A stretch of DNA of 64,000 nt from Candidatus Flexifilum affinis (GTDB taxonomy: Bacteria; Chloroflexota; Anaerolineae; Aggregatilineales; Phototrophicaceae), in the NCBI GenBank assembly GCA_016713325.1, contig JADJPJ010000006.1, positions 62,001-126,000 on the forward strand. The letters are read 5' to 3'. The notes under the pieces are model-generated. The model worked only from the letters and a program-made list of their open reading frames with translations, was not told the origin of the DNA and ran no database searches. Positions 9,399-17,987 of this stretch are shown here, piece after piece (the first letter of the stretch is position 1; the number at the start of each line of letters is the position of its first letter). A program made the position numbers and the translations under genes.

Positions 9399-9719
9399 TT
9401 AGGTCACATTCAGCGCTTCGTTCACCTGCTGACTGGAAACCCCTTCGATGCTGATGATTTTCTCGCGCCCACCAGCGCCGGCGACAATCTCGATCTGGCC
9501 CGCGGGAACACCGATCACCTGTGCCAGAAACGCGATCAACTCGGCATTGGCAGCAGGATCTCCTGCCGGCGACGCCATCAGCCGAACCTTGACGATGCGA
9601 ATGCCGCCTTCGTCCTGGACGCCCGCGAGTTCCGTCTTCTCCGCCTGCGTCACGACACGGACATTGATGGCAGATCCGCCTCTTGCATCCGTGATCTCGA
9701 ATTTCCGGTTCGCAGCCAT
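9399..9719 (-). CDS. yggU: DUF167 / YggU family protein
   Basis: 106 residues. The order of features matches the DUF167 (YggU) family: a start like ITDARGGSAINVRVVTQAEKTE, then KVRLMASPAGDPAANAELIAFLAQVIGVP and a C-terminal GAGGREKIISIEG. These are small cytosolic proteins of unknown biochemical role. The gene lies between yggT and a lipoprotein gene on the same strand, a frequent genome neighbourhood of yggS-yggT. It is slightly longer than the usual ~95-100 residues because of the N-terminus. Confidence 0.8.
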   Translation of the reverse strand: MAANRKFEITDARGGSAINVRVVTQAEKTELAGVQDEGGIRIVKVRLMASPAGDPAANAELIAFLAQVIGVPAGQIEIVAGAGGREKIISIEGVSSQQVNEALNVT

Positions 9720-9812
9720 GCGCGCAACCCCTCGATTAGGCCATCATATCTGGCGAAATCTTAGCACCATGTCGATCAACGGACAACCGCACCGGACAAA
9801 GCTGCCCAGTCG

Positions 9813-10061
9813 CTAGATGAGCCGTTGAATGAGGGTGATCGCCAGGATGACGATCAGCGGGCTGAGGTCCAGCGGCATGGGCGGCAGCGCATTGCGAATC
9901 GGCTTGAGCACCGGTTCCGTTGCGGTATAGATGAAGCGCACCACCTGATCGACGGTTGGATTCGAGCGGTCGAGCGGAATCCAGCTCAGCAGCACGTTCG
10001 CAAAGATCAGCAGGAGATAGAGAGACAGCAGCATGTCGATGAGTGAAGTGATGGAATTCAT
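9813..10061 (-). CDS. yggT: YggT family membrane protein
   Basis: 82 residues with two hydrophobic helices (about 5-26 and 62-80) flanking a loop containing SWIPLDRSNPTVDQ and the family signature EPVLKPIRNALPP. YggT/YlmG proteins are small inner-membrane proteins linked in other bacteria to cell division and osmotic or photosynthetic membrane functions. The start overlaps the yggS stop by four bases (ATGA type), so it is translationally coupled. It is single-module, whereas some YggT proteins are duplicated. Confidence 0.85.
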   Translation of the reverse strand: MNSITSLIDMLLSLYLLLIFANVLLSWIPLDRSNPTVDQVVRFIYTATEPVLKPIRNALPPMPLDLSPLIVILAITLIQRLI

Positions 10062-10798
10062 GTGTTTGAGACCGTTCTTTCGCCAAAAATTGCCCGTCCA
10101 ATGCGAACCATCGTCGCCCCTTCTTCGACCGCGACAGGGTAGTCGTCGGTCATGCCCATACTCAGGTCCGGCAGATGTAGGCCCGTCTGCCGGGAGAGCT
10201 GCTCGCGAAGCGCCGCCAGTTCCGTGAAGACTGGCCTCGCTTCTTCCGCATTTTCCACAATGGGCGCCATGGTCATCAAGCCCCGCACGCGCAGGGCCGG
10301 CAGCGCGCCTATCTGCTCAATCGACCACGCCAACGCGTCGCATACCGCAGCGTCCGTCCTCCAGGCTGCGGCCGCTAAGCCGGCTTTGCTCGCCTCCCCA
10401 GAGACATTGATCTCCAGCAGAATATCCAGCGTGCGGCCGGATTCGACCACCGAACGAGACAGTCTCTCAGCCAGCTTGACCGAGTCGACCGAATGGACCC
10501 AGTGAAACAGTGGCGCGGCATCCCTGGCCTTGCGCGACTGGAGGTGCCCGATCATGTGCCATATCACCGGTCGATCGGCGGCGGCTGTGACCAATGGGAT
10601 CTTGATGGCAGACTCTTCTACGCGGTTCTCGCCGAAATGTTGCAAACCCGCAGCCAGCGCTTCAAGCACCGCCTCGGCCGAATGCGTCTTGCTGACGGCG
10701 ATCAGCGTGACCTCGTCCGCCGACCGCCCCACCCTGGCACAGGCGGCGGCGATCTTCTCTTGAGTGATTGCGATCCGTTCAGCGATGGTCATAGACAC
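10058..10798 (-). CDS. yggS: Pyridoxal phosphate homeostasis protein (PLPBP/YggS)
   Basis: 246 residues, the usual length. The PLP-binding lysine is Lys37 in LIAVSKTHSAEAV; other family blocks are HFGENRVEE, WHMIGHLQSRK, LLEINVSGEASKAGL and a C-terminal LSMGMTDDYPVAVEEG followed by MVRIGRAIFGER. It is a monomeric TIM-barrel protein that binds PLP without known enzyme activity and balances vitamin B6 and amino-acid pools. It overlaps pgeF by 10 bases and yggT by 4 bases, giving the same gene order as ylmD-ylmE-ylmG of Firmicutes but away from a cell-division cluster. Confidence 0.93.
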   Translation of the reverse strand: MSMTIAERIAITQEKIAAACARVGRSADEVTLIAVSKTHSAEAVLEALAAGLQHFGENRVEESAIKIPLVTAAADRPVIWHMIGHLQSRKARDAAPLFHWVHSVDSVKLAERLSRSVVESGRTLDILLEINVSGEASKAGLAAAAWRTDAAVCDALAWSIEQIGALPALRVRGLMTMAPIVENAEEARPVFTELAALREQLSRQTGLHLPDLSMGMTDDYPVAVEEGATMVRIGRAIFGERTVSNT

Positions 10799-11595
10799 AA
10801 GACCGCTCCGAATCTTCCGGTGCGCCCCTTTTCCGCGCGATGCGAGAAAAACTCGTCGGTGTGCTCAGCGGTGCACAGGCCAGCCACCTCGATCTCGGCC
10901 ACGCCGGCGCCCTCCAGGTCCAGTCGGTTCGCCGACCAGAGATCCAGATAGGCCGTGCCATCGGTAGGAGAGCGCCGCACCAGCCCCTCGGTTGTGCCGA
11001 ACTGCCGCTGAACCGCCTCCACCACTTCTTCGCCAACCTGATAGCGCTCCGGACCGATGCTCGGCCCGATAACCGCGCGAATATCGCTCGGCTGGACGCC
11101 AAAACTGTCACGCATCACACGGACGACCGCGGAGGCCACTCCCTGGACGGTGCCACGCCACCCGGCATGGGCCATCGCGATCACCTGGCGTGCTGGCGCG
11201 TAATACAAGATGGGGGTACAGTCTGCGAAGCGCATCGACAAAGGCACGTCTGGGTCGCCGGTCACCAGCGCATCGGCGTGTGCCAACCAGCGACGGCCGC
11301 TCACCGGACGACGCGCGATGACGACATCGGCGCTGTGTACTTGCCACACCGTGCACGCCCGCTGATCGTCGACGCCGAGCACCTCATACATTTTCAGATG
11401 GTTCTGCCGCACGGCGCGCGGGTCATCGCCGACATTTCCGCCCAGATTGAGGGAATGAAATGGCGCCGCGCTGACCCCGCCCCGGCGGGTGAAGACTCCG
11501 TGACGGAGATCGTCCAGAAGGGCGGAACGGTAATAGACCACACCCTGATTTTCGTGTCGTTGCAACGTGAGATCGCCCTGATACAAGTCCATCAT
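10789..11595 (-). CDS. pgeF: Purine nucleoside phosphorylase / laccase-domain protein (PgeF/YlmD)
   Basis: 268 residues of the Cu-oxidase_4 (laccase-domain) family. Zinc ligands are visible in VWQVHSADVV (His), MRFADCTPILYY (Cys) and AMAHAGWRGTVQG (His). Characterised members (YlmD, FAMIN-like, YfiH) show purine nucleoside phosphorylase and adenosine deaminase activity, or act in peptidoglycan-edit proofreading. First gene of the operon leading to yggS and yggT. A perfect TATAAT lies 10 bases upstream of the ATG, so the transcript probably has an extremely short leader. Confidence 0.88.
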   Translation of the reverse strand: MMDLYQGDLTLQRHENQGVVYYRSALLDDLRHGVFTRRGGVSAAPFHSLNLGGNVGDDPRAVRQNHLKMYEVLGVDDQRACTVWQVHSADVVIARRPVSGRRWLAHADALVTGDPDVPLSMRFADCTPILYYAPARQVIAMAHAGWRGTVQGVASAVVRVMRDSFGVQPSDIRAVIGPSIGPERYQVGEEVVEAVQRQFGTTEGLVRRSPTDGTAYLDLWSANRLDLEGAGVAEIEVAGLCTAEHTDEFFSHRAEKGRTGRFGAVLCL

Positions 11596-11604
11596 GCTTC
11601 CAGG

Positions 11605-11610
11605 ATTATA
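11605..11610 (-). promoter_or_regulatory. Perfect -10 box for pgeF, near-leaderless
   Basis: Reading the minus strand, TATAAT occupies 11610-11605, only ten bases before the pgeF ATG (11595). No strong -35 box is seen. If used, transcription would begin within a few bases of the start codon. Confidence 0.35.
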
Positions 11611-11630
11611 CCTGAAGCCTTGAGCACAGT

Positions 11631-11658
11631 TTGGCGGCTTGACCAGACTCGCTATACT
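11631..11658 (+). promoter_or_regulatory. Predicted promoter for the two-component/Tad genes
   Basis: TTGGCG (11631-11636) and TATACT (11653-11658) are spaced by 16 bases, pointing to the response-regulator gene. Downstream, 11717-11729 is a 13-base palindrome (GTCGAA, one base, TTCGAC) that could be an operator, and a good Shine-Dalgarno-like GAAAGGAGAT lies at 11738-11747 without a start codon at normal distance. Confidence 0.4.
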
Positions 11659-11796
11659 TCTATTTCAAGAACACACTATACTGATCAGATACCGGATATA
11701 ACGCTCTGCAGCTCACGTCGAAATTCGACAGCGCGTTAGAAAGGAGATACGGGACACGGTCGTCGTGCCCATACGTCAATGTGACGATACAGTAAT

Positions 11797-12549
11797 GTGC
11801 CGATGGTCTGTACCGTAACTTTGTCGATGACAACATCCAACAACGGATATGAAAACGATTCAGAGCGAATCAGGGTCCTGGTGGTCGATGACCATCCCCT
11901 CTTTCGTGACGGTTTGCAGAAAACACTGGACATGGAGGATGATATCGTCGTCGTCGGCCAGTGTAGTGACGGGGAAGCAGCCCTGGAATTGGCCAGGCAG
12001 CTTACCCCGGATGTCATTGTCTTAGACGTCAATCTCCCCTCGATGAACGGTCTGCTGGTGGCGAGGCATCTGCGCGCAAGCCGCACGGACATCGCTATCG
12101 TGGTGCTCACGGCCTACCACGACAATCAGCAGCTCGTGCATGCCATGCGTTCTGGCGCGTCAGCGTACTGCCCCAAGGACATTATGCCGGATGAATTGGT
12201 GCACATCATCCGGGTCGTCGCCGATGGTTTCTACGTGGTGGCCGACAGGACACTGACCGTTCACGAGATTGCGGCATGGCTGACGGCCGAGATCGAGCGG
12301 CTGGGCGGCTCGTACATCGTAGACGCTGACGAACACTTTATCCCCCTCAGCCCGCGTGAAATGGAGATTCTCCAGTTTGTCACAAACGGCATGAGCAATA
12401 AGGAAATCGCCTACCGACTGCGAATCAGCCAGCAGACGGTCAAGAATCATATGACCTCGATCCTCAAGAAACTCAATGTTGAAGACCGGACGCAGGCCGC
12501 TGTGACCGCTCTGCGCCATGGGTGGGTACGACTGGATATGAAGGATTAA
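11797..12549 (+). CDS. NarL/LuxR-family response regulator (DegU-like)
   Basis: A REC domain with VLVVDDHP and the phosphoacceptor Asp in VIVLDVNLPSMNG (Asp67 counted from the ATG at 11827), then a linker and a LuxR-type helix-turn-helix LSPREMEILQFVTNGMSNKEIAYRLRIS ending in RTQAAVTALRHG. Such regulators are phosphorylated by a partner kinase and bind promoter DNA as dimers. The extent given begins at a GTG; ATG 11803 and ATG 11827 are in frame, and 11827 fits family alignment best. None has a clear ribosome site. It precedes a DegS-like kinase by 6 bases, so the two form one system, probably controlling the adjacent Tad genes. Confidence 0.85.
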   Translation: MPMVCTVTLSMTTSNNGYENDSERIRVLVVDDHPLFRDGLQKTLDMEDDIVVVGQCSDGEAALELARQLTPDVIVLDVNLPSMNGLLVARHLRASRTDIAIVVLTAYHDNQQLVHAMRSGASAYCPKDIMPDELVHIIRVVADGFYVVADRTLTVHEIAAWLTAEIERLGGSYIVDADEHFIPLSPREMEILQFVTNGMSNKEIAYRLRISQQTVKNHMTSILKKLNVEDRTQAAVTALRHGWVRLDMKD

Positions 12550-12555
12550 ACCATC

Positions 12556-13644
12556 ATGCTGGATAGAGAGTTTCGCGCCGACCCGCGCGCTCGCGACGAA
12601 CTGGTCAACGTGCTGACACAGGAAGTGAAACGAATTCGCGACAAGATGTCCGAATTCAAGGTGCAGATCGAGCAGACACAGACCATCGTCGAACGCGAAC
12701 AGACGCGCAACAACGACATCATCACCGAACTGCGCGCCGTTCAGGACAACATCGAGACGGTGCCGCGGCAGGACATTCGCCAGCGCTATGACGAGGCCCT
12801 CGAAGCGCGCTATCGTCTGCTAACGATGCGCGGCCAGCTCGATAAGTTCATCGGCATGCGCGAACAGCTTGAAACCGAACTGTCGCTGCTTCGCGACATT
12901 CTGAACCGGCTTCAGGGAATCGAAGCGCTGCCGGCCGGCACGGGCGTGGTTGAGGCAGAGACGACCGAGGGCGGACGCGCCAATTTCAACATCGTCCGCA
13001 TCATACAGGCGCAGGAAGAAGAGCGACAGCGACTCGCCCGGCAGATGCATGATGGCCCGGCGCAGTCGATGACCAACTTCATCCTTCAGGCGGAAATCTG
13101 CCAGAAGCTCTTTGACCGCAATCCAGCGCGCGCCGCCGAAGAGCTGGATAGTCTGAAGAACTCCGCCAACGTCACTTTCCGAAAAATTCGTGAATTTATC
13201 TTCGATTTGCGACCCATGATGTTGGATGATCTCGGCGTCGTTCCGACCGTACGCCGCTATGTCGACTCGTTCAAAGAAAAGAACGACATCGAGGTCAAAG
13301 TGGAAATCTTCGGGGACGAGCGTCGTCTCCAGACTCATCGTGAGGTGCTGATTTTCCGCACAATTCAGGAACTCATGGCGCTTGCGAGAGACTACGCGAA
13401 CCCTGAACACCTCACCCTTCGGCTCGATATCGGGACCAACGCCGCCAAGATCTTCATTCAGGACGACGGGCGTGGCTTCGATGCCGAGGCAGCGTTCTCG
13501 TCGGAGGAAGGCAGCCACGACCCGCGTGTCCCCAGCCTGATCACGCTACGCGAGAAGTTCGACCTCGTGCGCGGCTCTCTGAGTGTCGAGAGCGGCGAGA
13601 ACGAGGGGACAACCATTCGCGTTGAACTACCGCTTGTGGACTGA
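12556..13644 (+). CDS. DegS/NarX-type cytoplasmic histidine kinase with degenerate N-box
   Basis: 362 residues without a membrane segment. An N-terminal long coiled coil (about 10-125) resembles DegS sensor regions. The HisKA_3 dimerisation domain carries the acceptor His165 in LARQMHDGPAQ. The HATPase region keeps a G1 box (IQDDGRGFD, Asp303-304) and C-terminal glycine motif (ESGENEGTTIRVELP). The N-box, normally Q-E-x-x-x-N-x-x-K-H-A, reads QELMALARDYA (271-281): the Mg-ATP-coordinating Asn is Leu276, and Lys/His are Asp279/Tyr280. Kinase activity is therefore doubtful; it might work as a phosphatase or scaffold. Cognate of the upstream regulator, and 219 bases ahead of the Tad genes. Confidence 0.85.
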   Translation: MLDREFRADPRARDELVNVLTQEVKRIRDKMSEFKVQIEQTQTIVEREQTRNNDIITELRAVQDNIETVPRQDIRQRYDEALEARYRLLTMRGQLDKFIGMREQLETELSLLRDILNRLQGIEALPAGTGVVEAETTEGGRANFNIVRIIQAQEEERQRLARQMHDGPAQSMTNFILQAEICQKLFDRNPARAAEELDSLKNSANVTFRKIREFIFDLRPMMLDDLGVVPTVRRYVDSFKEKNDIEVKVEIFGDERRLQTHREVLIFRTIQELMALARDYANPEHLTLRLDIGTNAAKIFIQDDGRGFDAEAAFSSEEGSHDPRVPSLITLREKFDLVRGSLSVESGENEGTTIRVELPLVD

Positions 13645-13863
13645 TCGGTTGTGTGTTCAGTAGCCTGGCAGCCTAACCTTTAGGCTTGTGGATTGAAATG
13701 TCGGTTAGACTTTCCGAACAGGACGTTAGCCCTGTTTCGGATTTGTCAGAATCGAAATACACTTAATCGCAGCTAAGTACTATCATCCGGGTGAAAACTG
13801 CTTGCGATAGCACAATACCGCAACAGGAGATGCGCTCTCACACCGGCACCCACGGGAGGACTT

Positions 13864-15000
13864 ATGGGACGTTTGCGAATCTTTCTGATCATCGCCATCC
13901 TGATCGTTGTCGCGGCAGTCGTAGTGGTTCTGGTGCTGCCAACCCTAAATCAGCAGCCGCCACCCGCTACAGATCAAACGTCTGGCGTCGCTCAGGCACC
14001 CACGACGGCGCCGTCCGAACCGGAGTCGACGCCGCTGCCGACCGCAACACCGATCATCTTCGTCGATCTGGTCATCGCCGTTCAGGAACTGCCACGCGGC
14101 ATCATCATCCCTCCCAACGCCGTTGCCGTGCGCCCGTGGCCGCAGGATGCCGCCCCCTTCAACGCCGTGACCGACCCTGCGGATGTCATCGGTAAGCGCG
14201 CTCGTACGGACATCTTCCGTGAACAACCGATCCTGTCGAACATGGTGGTGGAAGACCTGACCAGCGCCGCGCGCGTTGGCTCGGATGCTGCGGCCGTTCT
14301 GCCGACTGGCCTGGTCGCCGTCTCTCTGCCCATCGACCGACTGACCAGCGTGGCCTACGCCCCGCAGGATGGCGATCGTGTCGACCTGATCATCTCCCTG
14401 CTCTATGTCGATGTGGACGAGGCATTCCAGAGTGTCACGCCGAACCGCATCACCCTCTTCCGCATCACCGATGACGGCATTGAACTCCTGGAAGGCATTG
14501 AGGGGCGCGTGGACTCGACGCAGCTCGGACCGGTCATTGTCGGCCCCTCCGAGCGTCAGCGCCCGCGACTGGTGACACAGCGCACCATTCAGGATGCGCT
14601 GGTGGTCCACGTCGGCAACTTCCCGCCCAACGGCCGATTCATCGGCGTGCCGCCGACCCCGACGCCTGTCCCGGTCGAAGGTGAAGAAGGTCAGGGCGGC
14701 ACCCCGCCACCGCCGACGCCGACGCCGCCGCGTCCCGACATCATCACCCTGGGTGTTACGCCTCAGGAAGCGGTCGTGATCACGTGGCTGATCGAAGCAC
14801 AGGTGCCGGTGACGCTGGCGCTGCGTTCCGCGCAGGACACGTCACGCACCAGCACGACCGAGGTCACGCTCGATTATCTGATGGCGCAATACGGTATCAC
14901 ACTGCCGGGCAAGCGTCCGTACGCTATCGAGCCTGCCATCCGCAGTATTCGCCAGTTAGTTGCCGACCGGGTAATCGACCTCAGCGCCAACACGAACTAA
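13864..15000 (+). CDS. cpaB: Flp pilus assembly protein CpaB (SAF domain)
   Basis: 378 residues. One N-terminal membrane helix (about 5-28), a Thr/Pro/Ser-rich linker (about 35-62), then a SAF/ChapFlgA-type domain starting near FVDLVIAVQELPRGIIIPPNAV, with the RcpC/CpaB block VAVSLPIDRLTSVAYAP about 75 residues later. A second Pro/Thr-rich spacer (about 262-292) precedes a C-terminal domain with PQEAVVITWLIEAQ. CpaB stabilises the Tad machine on the outer side of the membrane. A strong ribosome site (GGGAGGA) fixes the ATG at 13864. First of the Tad genes. Confidence 0.85.
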   Translation: MGRLRIFLIIAILIVVAAVVVVLVLPTLNQQPPPATDQTSGVAQAPTTAPSEPESTPLPTATPIIFVDLVIAVQELPRGIIIPPNAVAVRPWPQDAAPFNAVTDPADVIGKRARTDIFREQPILSNMVVEDLTSAARVGSDAAAVLPTGLVAVSLPIDRLTSVAYAPQDGDRVDLIISLLYVDVDEAFQSVTPNRITLFRITDDGIELLEGIEGRVDSTQLGPVIVGPSERQRPRLVTQRTIQDALVVHVGNFPPNGRFIGVPPTPTPVPVEGEEGQGGTPPPPTPTPPRPDIITLGVTPQEAVVITWLIEAQVPVTLALRSAQDTSRTSTTEVTLDYLMAQYGITLPGKRPYAIEPAIRSIRQLVADRVIDLSANTN

Positions 15001-15044
15001 CCAACAGTAGGCAGCAGTCCGGATAGACAGGTCCAAGTGAAGCC

Positions 15045-16373
15045 ATGCAGAACCGACAGGGTGGACAAAGCGTAATCCAGGTCTTGATCGTGGATGACAT
15101 CGCTGAAACGCGTGAGAACATCAAGAAGCTTCTCGCGTTCGAAGAGCAGGAGTTCCGGGTTGTTGGGTCTGTGGGCACGGGTCGTGAAGCGATAAAGGCC
15201 GCGATTGAAACGCGGCCTGACATCGTCATCATGGACATCAATATGCCGGACATGGATGGCATCACGGCGACTGGAGAAATCAGCAAGCGCGTGCCCACCG
15301 CCGCAGTCATCATGATGTCGGTCCAGACGGACGCCGACTACATGAAAAAAGCGATGCAGGCCGGCGCGCGTCAGTTCCTCGGCAAGCCGATCGACACCGA
15401 TGAGCTGTACAGCACCATCCGGGCCGTCTACAACAGCTATAAGCCATTCCGCGATCAGGCGGCCGCAATGCAGGATATGCCGGTCGATGTTCGTAAGCCG
15501 CAGGCTCCCATCGGCGAGCCAGGAACACGGGCAGGCCATGTCATCGTCGTCTACAGTGCCCAGGGCGGGAGTGGATGCACTACCATTGCAACCAATCTCG
15601 CCTCGGGTCTGATGAAGAAGAACGTTCGCGTTCTCCTGGTCGACGCCAACCTGCAGTTCGGCGACGTGGGCGTTTTCCTTAAGCTGCAATCACAGTCGAC
15701 CCTGATTGACCTGGTCGGTAAGATCGAGGACCTCGACACCGATTTCTTCGACAGCGTCGTGGCGACGCATGACAGTGGCCTGAAGGTTCTGCTTGGACCG
15801 CTTCGTCCTGAGTTCGCCGAGGAAGTCGAGGCCGTGCCGCAGGCTGTGTCGCGCATGGTCGAAAAAATCGCCGACGGTTACGACTATGTGGTGATCGACA
15901 CCAGCCGCCGCGTCGACGAGCATCTGCTGTCCCTGACTGACATTGCCAGCAAAGTGCTCCTGGTCTTCAACCCGACGCTGGCCGGCATCAAGAACACCAA
16001 GTTCGTCATCGAGCTGTTTGATCGCTTGAACTATCCGCCGGAAAAATCACTGCTGGTGCTGAATCGCGTCGAAGACGAGCGCAGCCGGCAGCGAGTCACG
16101 ATTGCAACTGAGCAGATCGAACGCTTCCTGAAAAAGCAGGTTTTCGCCAAGATCCCCGACGCAGAACGTGAAGTCCTGGGGGCGGTGATGAAGGGTGTGC
16201 CTATTGTCGCCTCGCGCGACCGGAGCAAGTCGCCGGTCAAGGAGTTTGTGGACCTGGCGGACCATATGGCAACCCTCCTGATGGGCGCGGCGGCAGAACA
16301 TGACAGCAGCGAGTCCGAGGAACGCAAGCCGCAACAGAAGAAGGCGGGCCTTGGCTTGCTGGGCAGGAACTGA
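15045..16373 (+). CDS. cpaE: CpaE/TadZ-like protein: receiver domain plus MinD/ParA-type domain
   Basis: 442 residues. Residues about 10-130 are an apparently intact receiver domain (LIVDDIAETRE; phosphoacceptor in VIMDINMPDMDG; Lys in LGKPID). From about 160 a MinD/ParA fold follows, with LLVDANLQFGDVGVFLKL and YDYVVIDTSRR. CpaE/TadZ localises the Tad apparatus in the cell. The deviant P-loop expected as KGGxGKT reads QGGSGCTT (Gln173, Cys178), so both signature lysines are missing and ATP hydrolysis is unlikely; atypical P-loops are known among TadZ proteins. It sits between cpaB and cpaF on the same strand, within one probable operon. Confidence 0.87.
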   Translation: MQNRQGGQSVIQVLIVDDIAETRENIKKLLAFEEQEFRVVGSVGTGREAIKAAIETRPDIVIMDINMPDMDGITATGEISKRVPTAAVIMMSVQTDADYMKKAMQAGARQFLGKPIDTDELYSTIRAVYNSYKPFRDQAAAMQDMPVDVRKPQAPIGEPGTRAGHVIVVYSAQGGSGCTTIATNLASGLMKKNVRVLLVDANLQFGDVGVFLKLQSQSTLIDLVGKIEDLDTDFFDSVVATHDSGLKVLLGPLRPEFAEEVEAVPQAVSRMVEKIADGYDYVVIDTSRRVDEHLLSLTDIASKVLLVFNPTLAGIKNTKFVIELFDRLNYPPEKSLLVLNRVEDERSRQRVTIATEQIERFLKKQVFAKIPDAEREVLGAVMKGVPIVASRDRSKSPVKEFVDLADHMATLLMGAAAEHDSSESEERKPQQKKAGLGLLGRN

Positions 16374-16435
16374 TTGACGTCAGTCGCACTATGCATGTAC
16401 TGTAAGAGCAAGACCGATAATCGGAGACTCAGAGC

Positions 16436-17905
16436 ATGTCACTGCTAAAGCGTATCGAAAAAGGCGGGGGTGCGTCCGGTGGCGGCGGGAATGACGGCCA
16501 ACAGGGTGGTGGCAGCCCTGCGGGAGGCGCCAGCGGGTTTGATGCTCCTTCGGGGGCAGAGTTTACGCAGGAGGAGTCGTCGCGCCTTTCGGCGATGCGC
16601 AACCGCAACCAGCAGGTAATGGGTCGCCCGCAGCCGCGCGAGAACGCCTATGTCGACCTGAAGTCGCGCGTGCAGACCCGTCTGCTGTCCGAACTGGATC
16701 AATCAACCGATCTGTCGCGAAAGACCGAAGTTCGCGCGCATATCGAAGAGCTGTTCAACGCTATTCTGGCCGAAGAGAGCATGGTTCTCGCCAGGCAGGA
16801 GCGTCAACGCCTGTTCGAGACGATCGTCGCCGAGATTATGGGTTTCGGCCCGCTCGAGCCGCTGCTGGCCGATGAGACCATCACTGAGATTATGGTGAAT
16901 GGGCCGAAGAACATCTTCATCGAACGAAAAGGTACGATCACCCGTGCCAATGTGAGCTTTGAAGATGACGATCACGTGCTGCGCATTCTCGACCGAATTG
17001 TTGCGCCGCTCGGCCGCCGCATTGACGAGAGCTCGCCGATGGTCGACGCCCGCCTTCCCGATGGGTCGCGTGTGAACGCCGTCATTCGACCGGTGTCGCT
17101 GGTCGGCCCCACTATCACCATCCGAAAATTCTTCAAGAAACCACTGACCGTTGAAGACCTGATTCGCTTCGGCACGCTCACCAAAGAGATCGTCGAATTC
17201 CTGCGCGCGTGCATTATTTCGCGCCTGAACATCATCGTCTCCGGAGGCACAGGCTCAGGGAAAACGACGCTGCTCAACATCCTGTCGGGGTTCATCCCGA
17301 ACAACGAGCGCATCGTCACCATCGAGAACGCCGCCGAGCTCCAGCTTCGCCAGGAGCACGTGGTCACTCTGGAGAGCCGCCCGGCCAACATTGAAGGTCG
17401 CGGTGCCGTTTCCATTCAGGATCTGGTGGTGAACTCCCTGCGTATGCGTCCTGACCGCATCATCGTTGGCGAGTGCCGTTCGGGCGAAGCGCTGGACATG
17501 CTGCAAGCGATGAACACCGGCCACGACGGCTCGATGACGACGGCGCACTCCAACAGCCCGCGCGATACGCTGGCCCGTCTGGAGGTCATGTGCCTGATGG
17601 CCGGCATGGACCTGCCCGTTCGCGCTATTCGCGAGCAGGTGGCGAGCGCACTCGACCTCATCGCCCATGAGGAGCGCCTGCGCGACGGTTCGCGCAAGGT
17701 GGTCAAGATCACCGAGGTGCAGGGCATGGAAGGCGATATGATCACCATGTCCGATATCTTCGAGTTCGAGCAGATCGGCGTCGAAGCAGGACGCATCATC
17801 GGACGCATTCGGCCCACAGGCATCCGACCCAAGTTCACCGACCGTATCGAAGCTGCGGGCATCTACCTGCCGCCGTCGGTCTTCGGCCTTGGGAAATCCT
17901 ACTAA
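16436..17905 (+). CDS. cpaF: Tad secretion ATPase CpaF/TadA
   Basis: 489 residues of the type II/IV secretion ATPase superfamily. A Gly-rich disordered start (about 8-35), an N-terminal helical domain, then FGPLEPLLADETITEIMVNG, Walker A GGTGSGKTT (Lys276), an Asp box (VTIENAAELQL) and the Walker B/His-box region RIIVGECRSGEALDMLQAMNTGHDGS followed by TTAHSN. The hexameric motor powers assembly of Flp pilins or related substrates through the TadB-TadC membrane platform. Typical length and full motif set, so it should be active. Start chosen at ATG 16436. Confidence 0.95.
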   Translation: MSLLKRIEKGGGASGGGGNDGQQGGGSPAGGASGFDAPSGAEFTQEESSRLSAMRNRNQQVMGRPQPRENAYVDLKSRVQTRLLSELDQSTDLSRKTEVRAHIEELFNAILAEESMVLARQERQRLFETIVAEIMGFGPLEPLLADETITEIMVNGPKNIFIERKGTITRANVSFEDDDHVLRILDRIVAPLGRRIDESSPMVDARLPDGSRVNAVIRPVSLVGPTITIRKFFKKPLTVEDLIRFGTLTKEIVEFLRACIISRLNIIVSGGTGSGKTTLLNILSGFIPNNERIVTIENAAELQLRQEHVVTLESRPANIEGRGAVSIQDLVVNSLRMRPDRIIVGECRSGEALDMLQAMNTGHDGSMTTAHSNSPRDTLARLEVMCLMAGMDLPVRAIREQVASALDLIAHEERLRDGSRKVVKITEVQGMEGDMITMSDIFEFEQIGVEAGRIIGRIRPTGIRPKFTDRIEAAGIYLPPSVFGLGKSY

Positions 17906-17933
17906 TCGCCATCGTCAGCCGCGGCGAACTGTC

Positions 17934-17959
17934 CGCCTGCGCGAGCGTATGCGCAGGCG
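17934..17959 (+). promoter_or_regulatory. Intercistronic hairpin between cpaF and tadB
   Basis: CGCCTGCGC and GCGCAGGCG are perfect 9-base arms around an 8-base loop. No T tract follows, so it is more likely an RNA stability or processing element within the tad transcript than a terminator. Confidence 0.35.
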
Positions 17960-17987
17960 TTGGGCGACATCGAGGAGAGGTTAAGGC

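Noticed and set aside
13791..14195. Alternative start of a plus-strand frame in front of cpaB
   Set aside because: Different frame with low-complexity Arg/Thr/His content; cpaB has a clear ribosome site at 13864.
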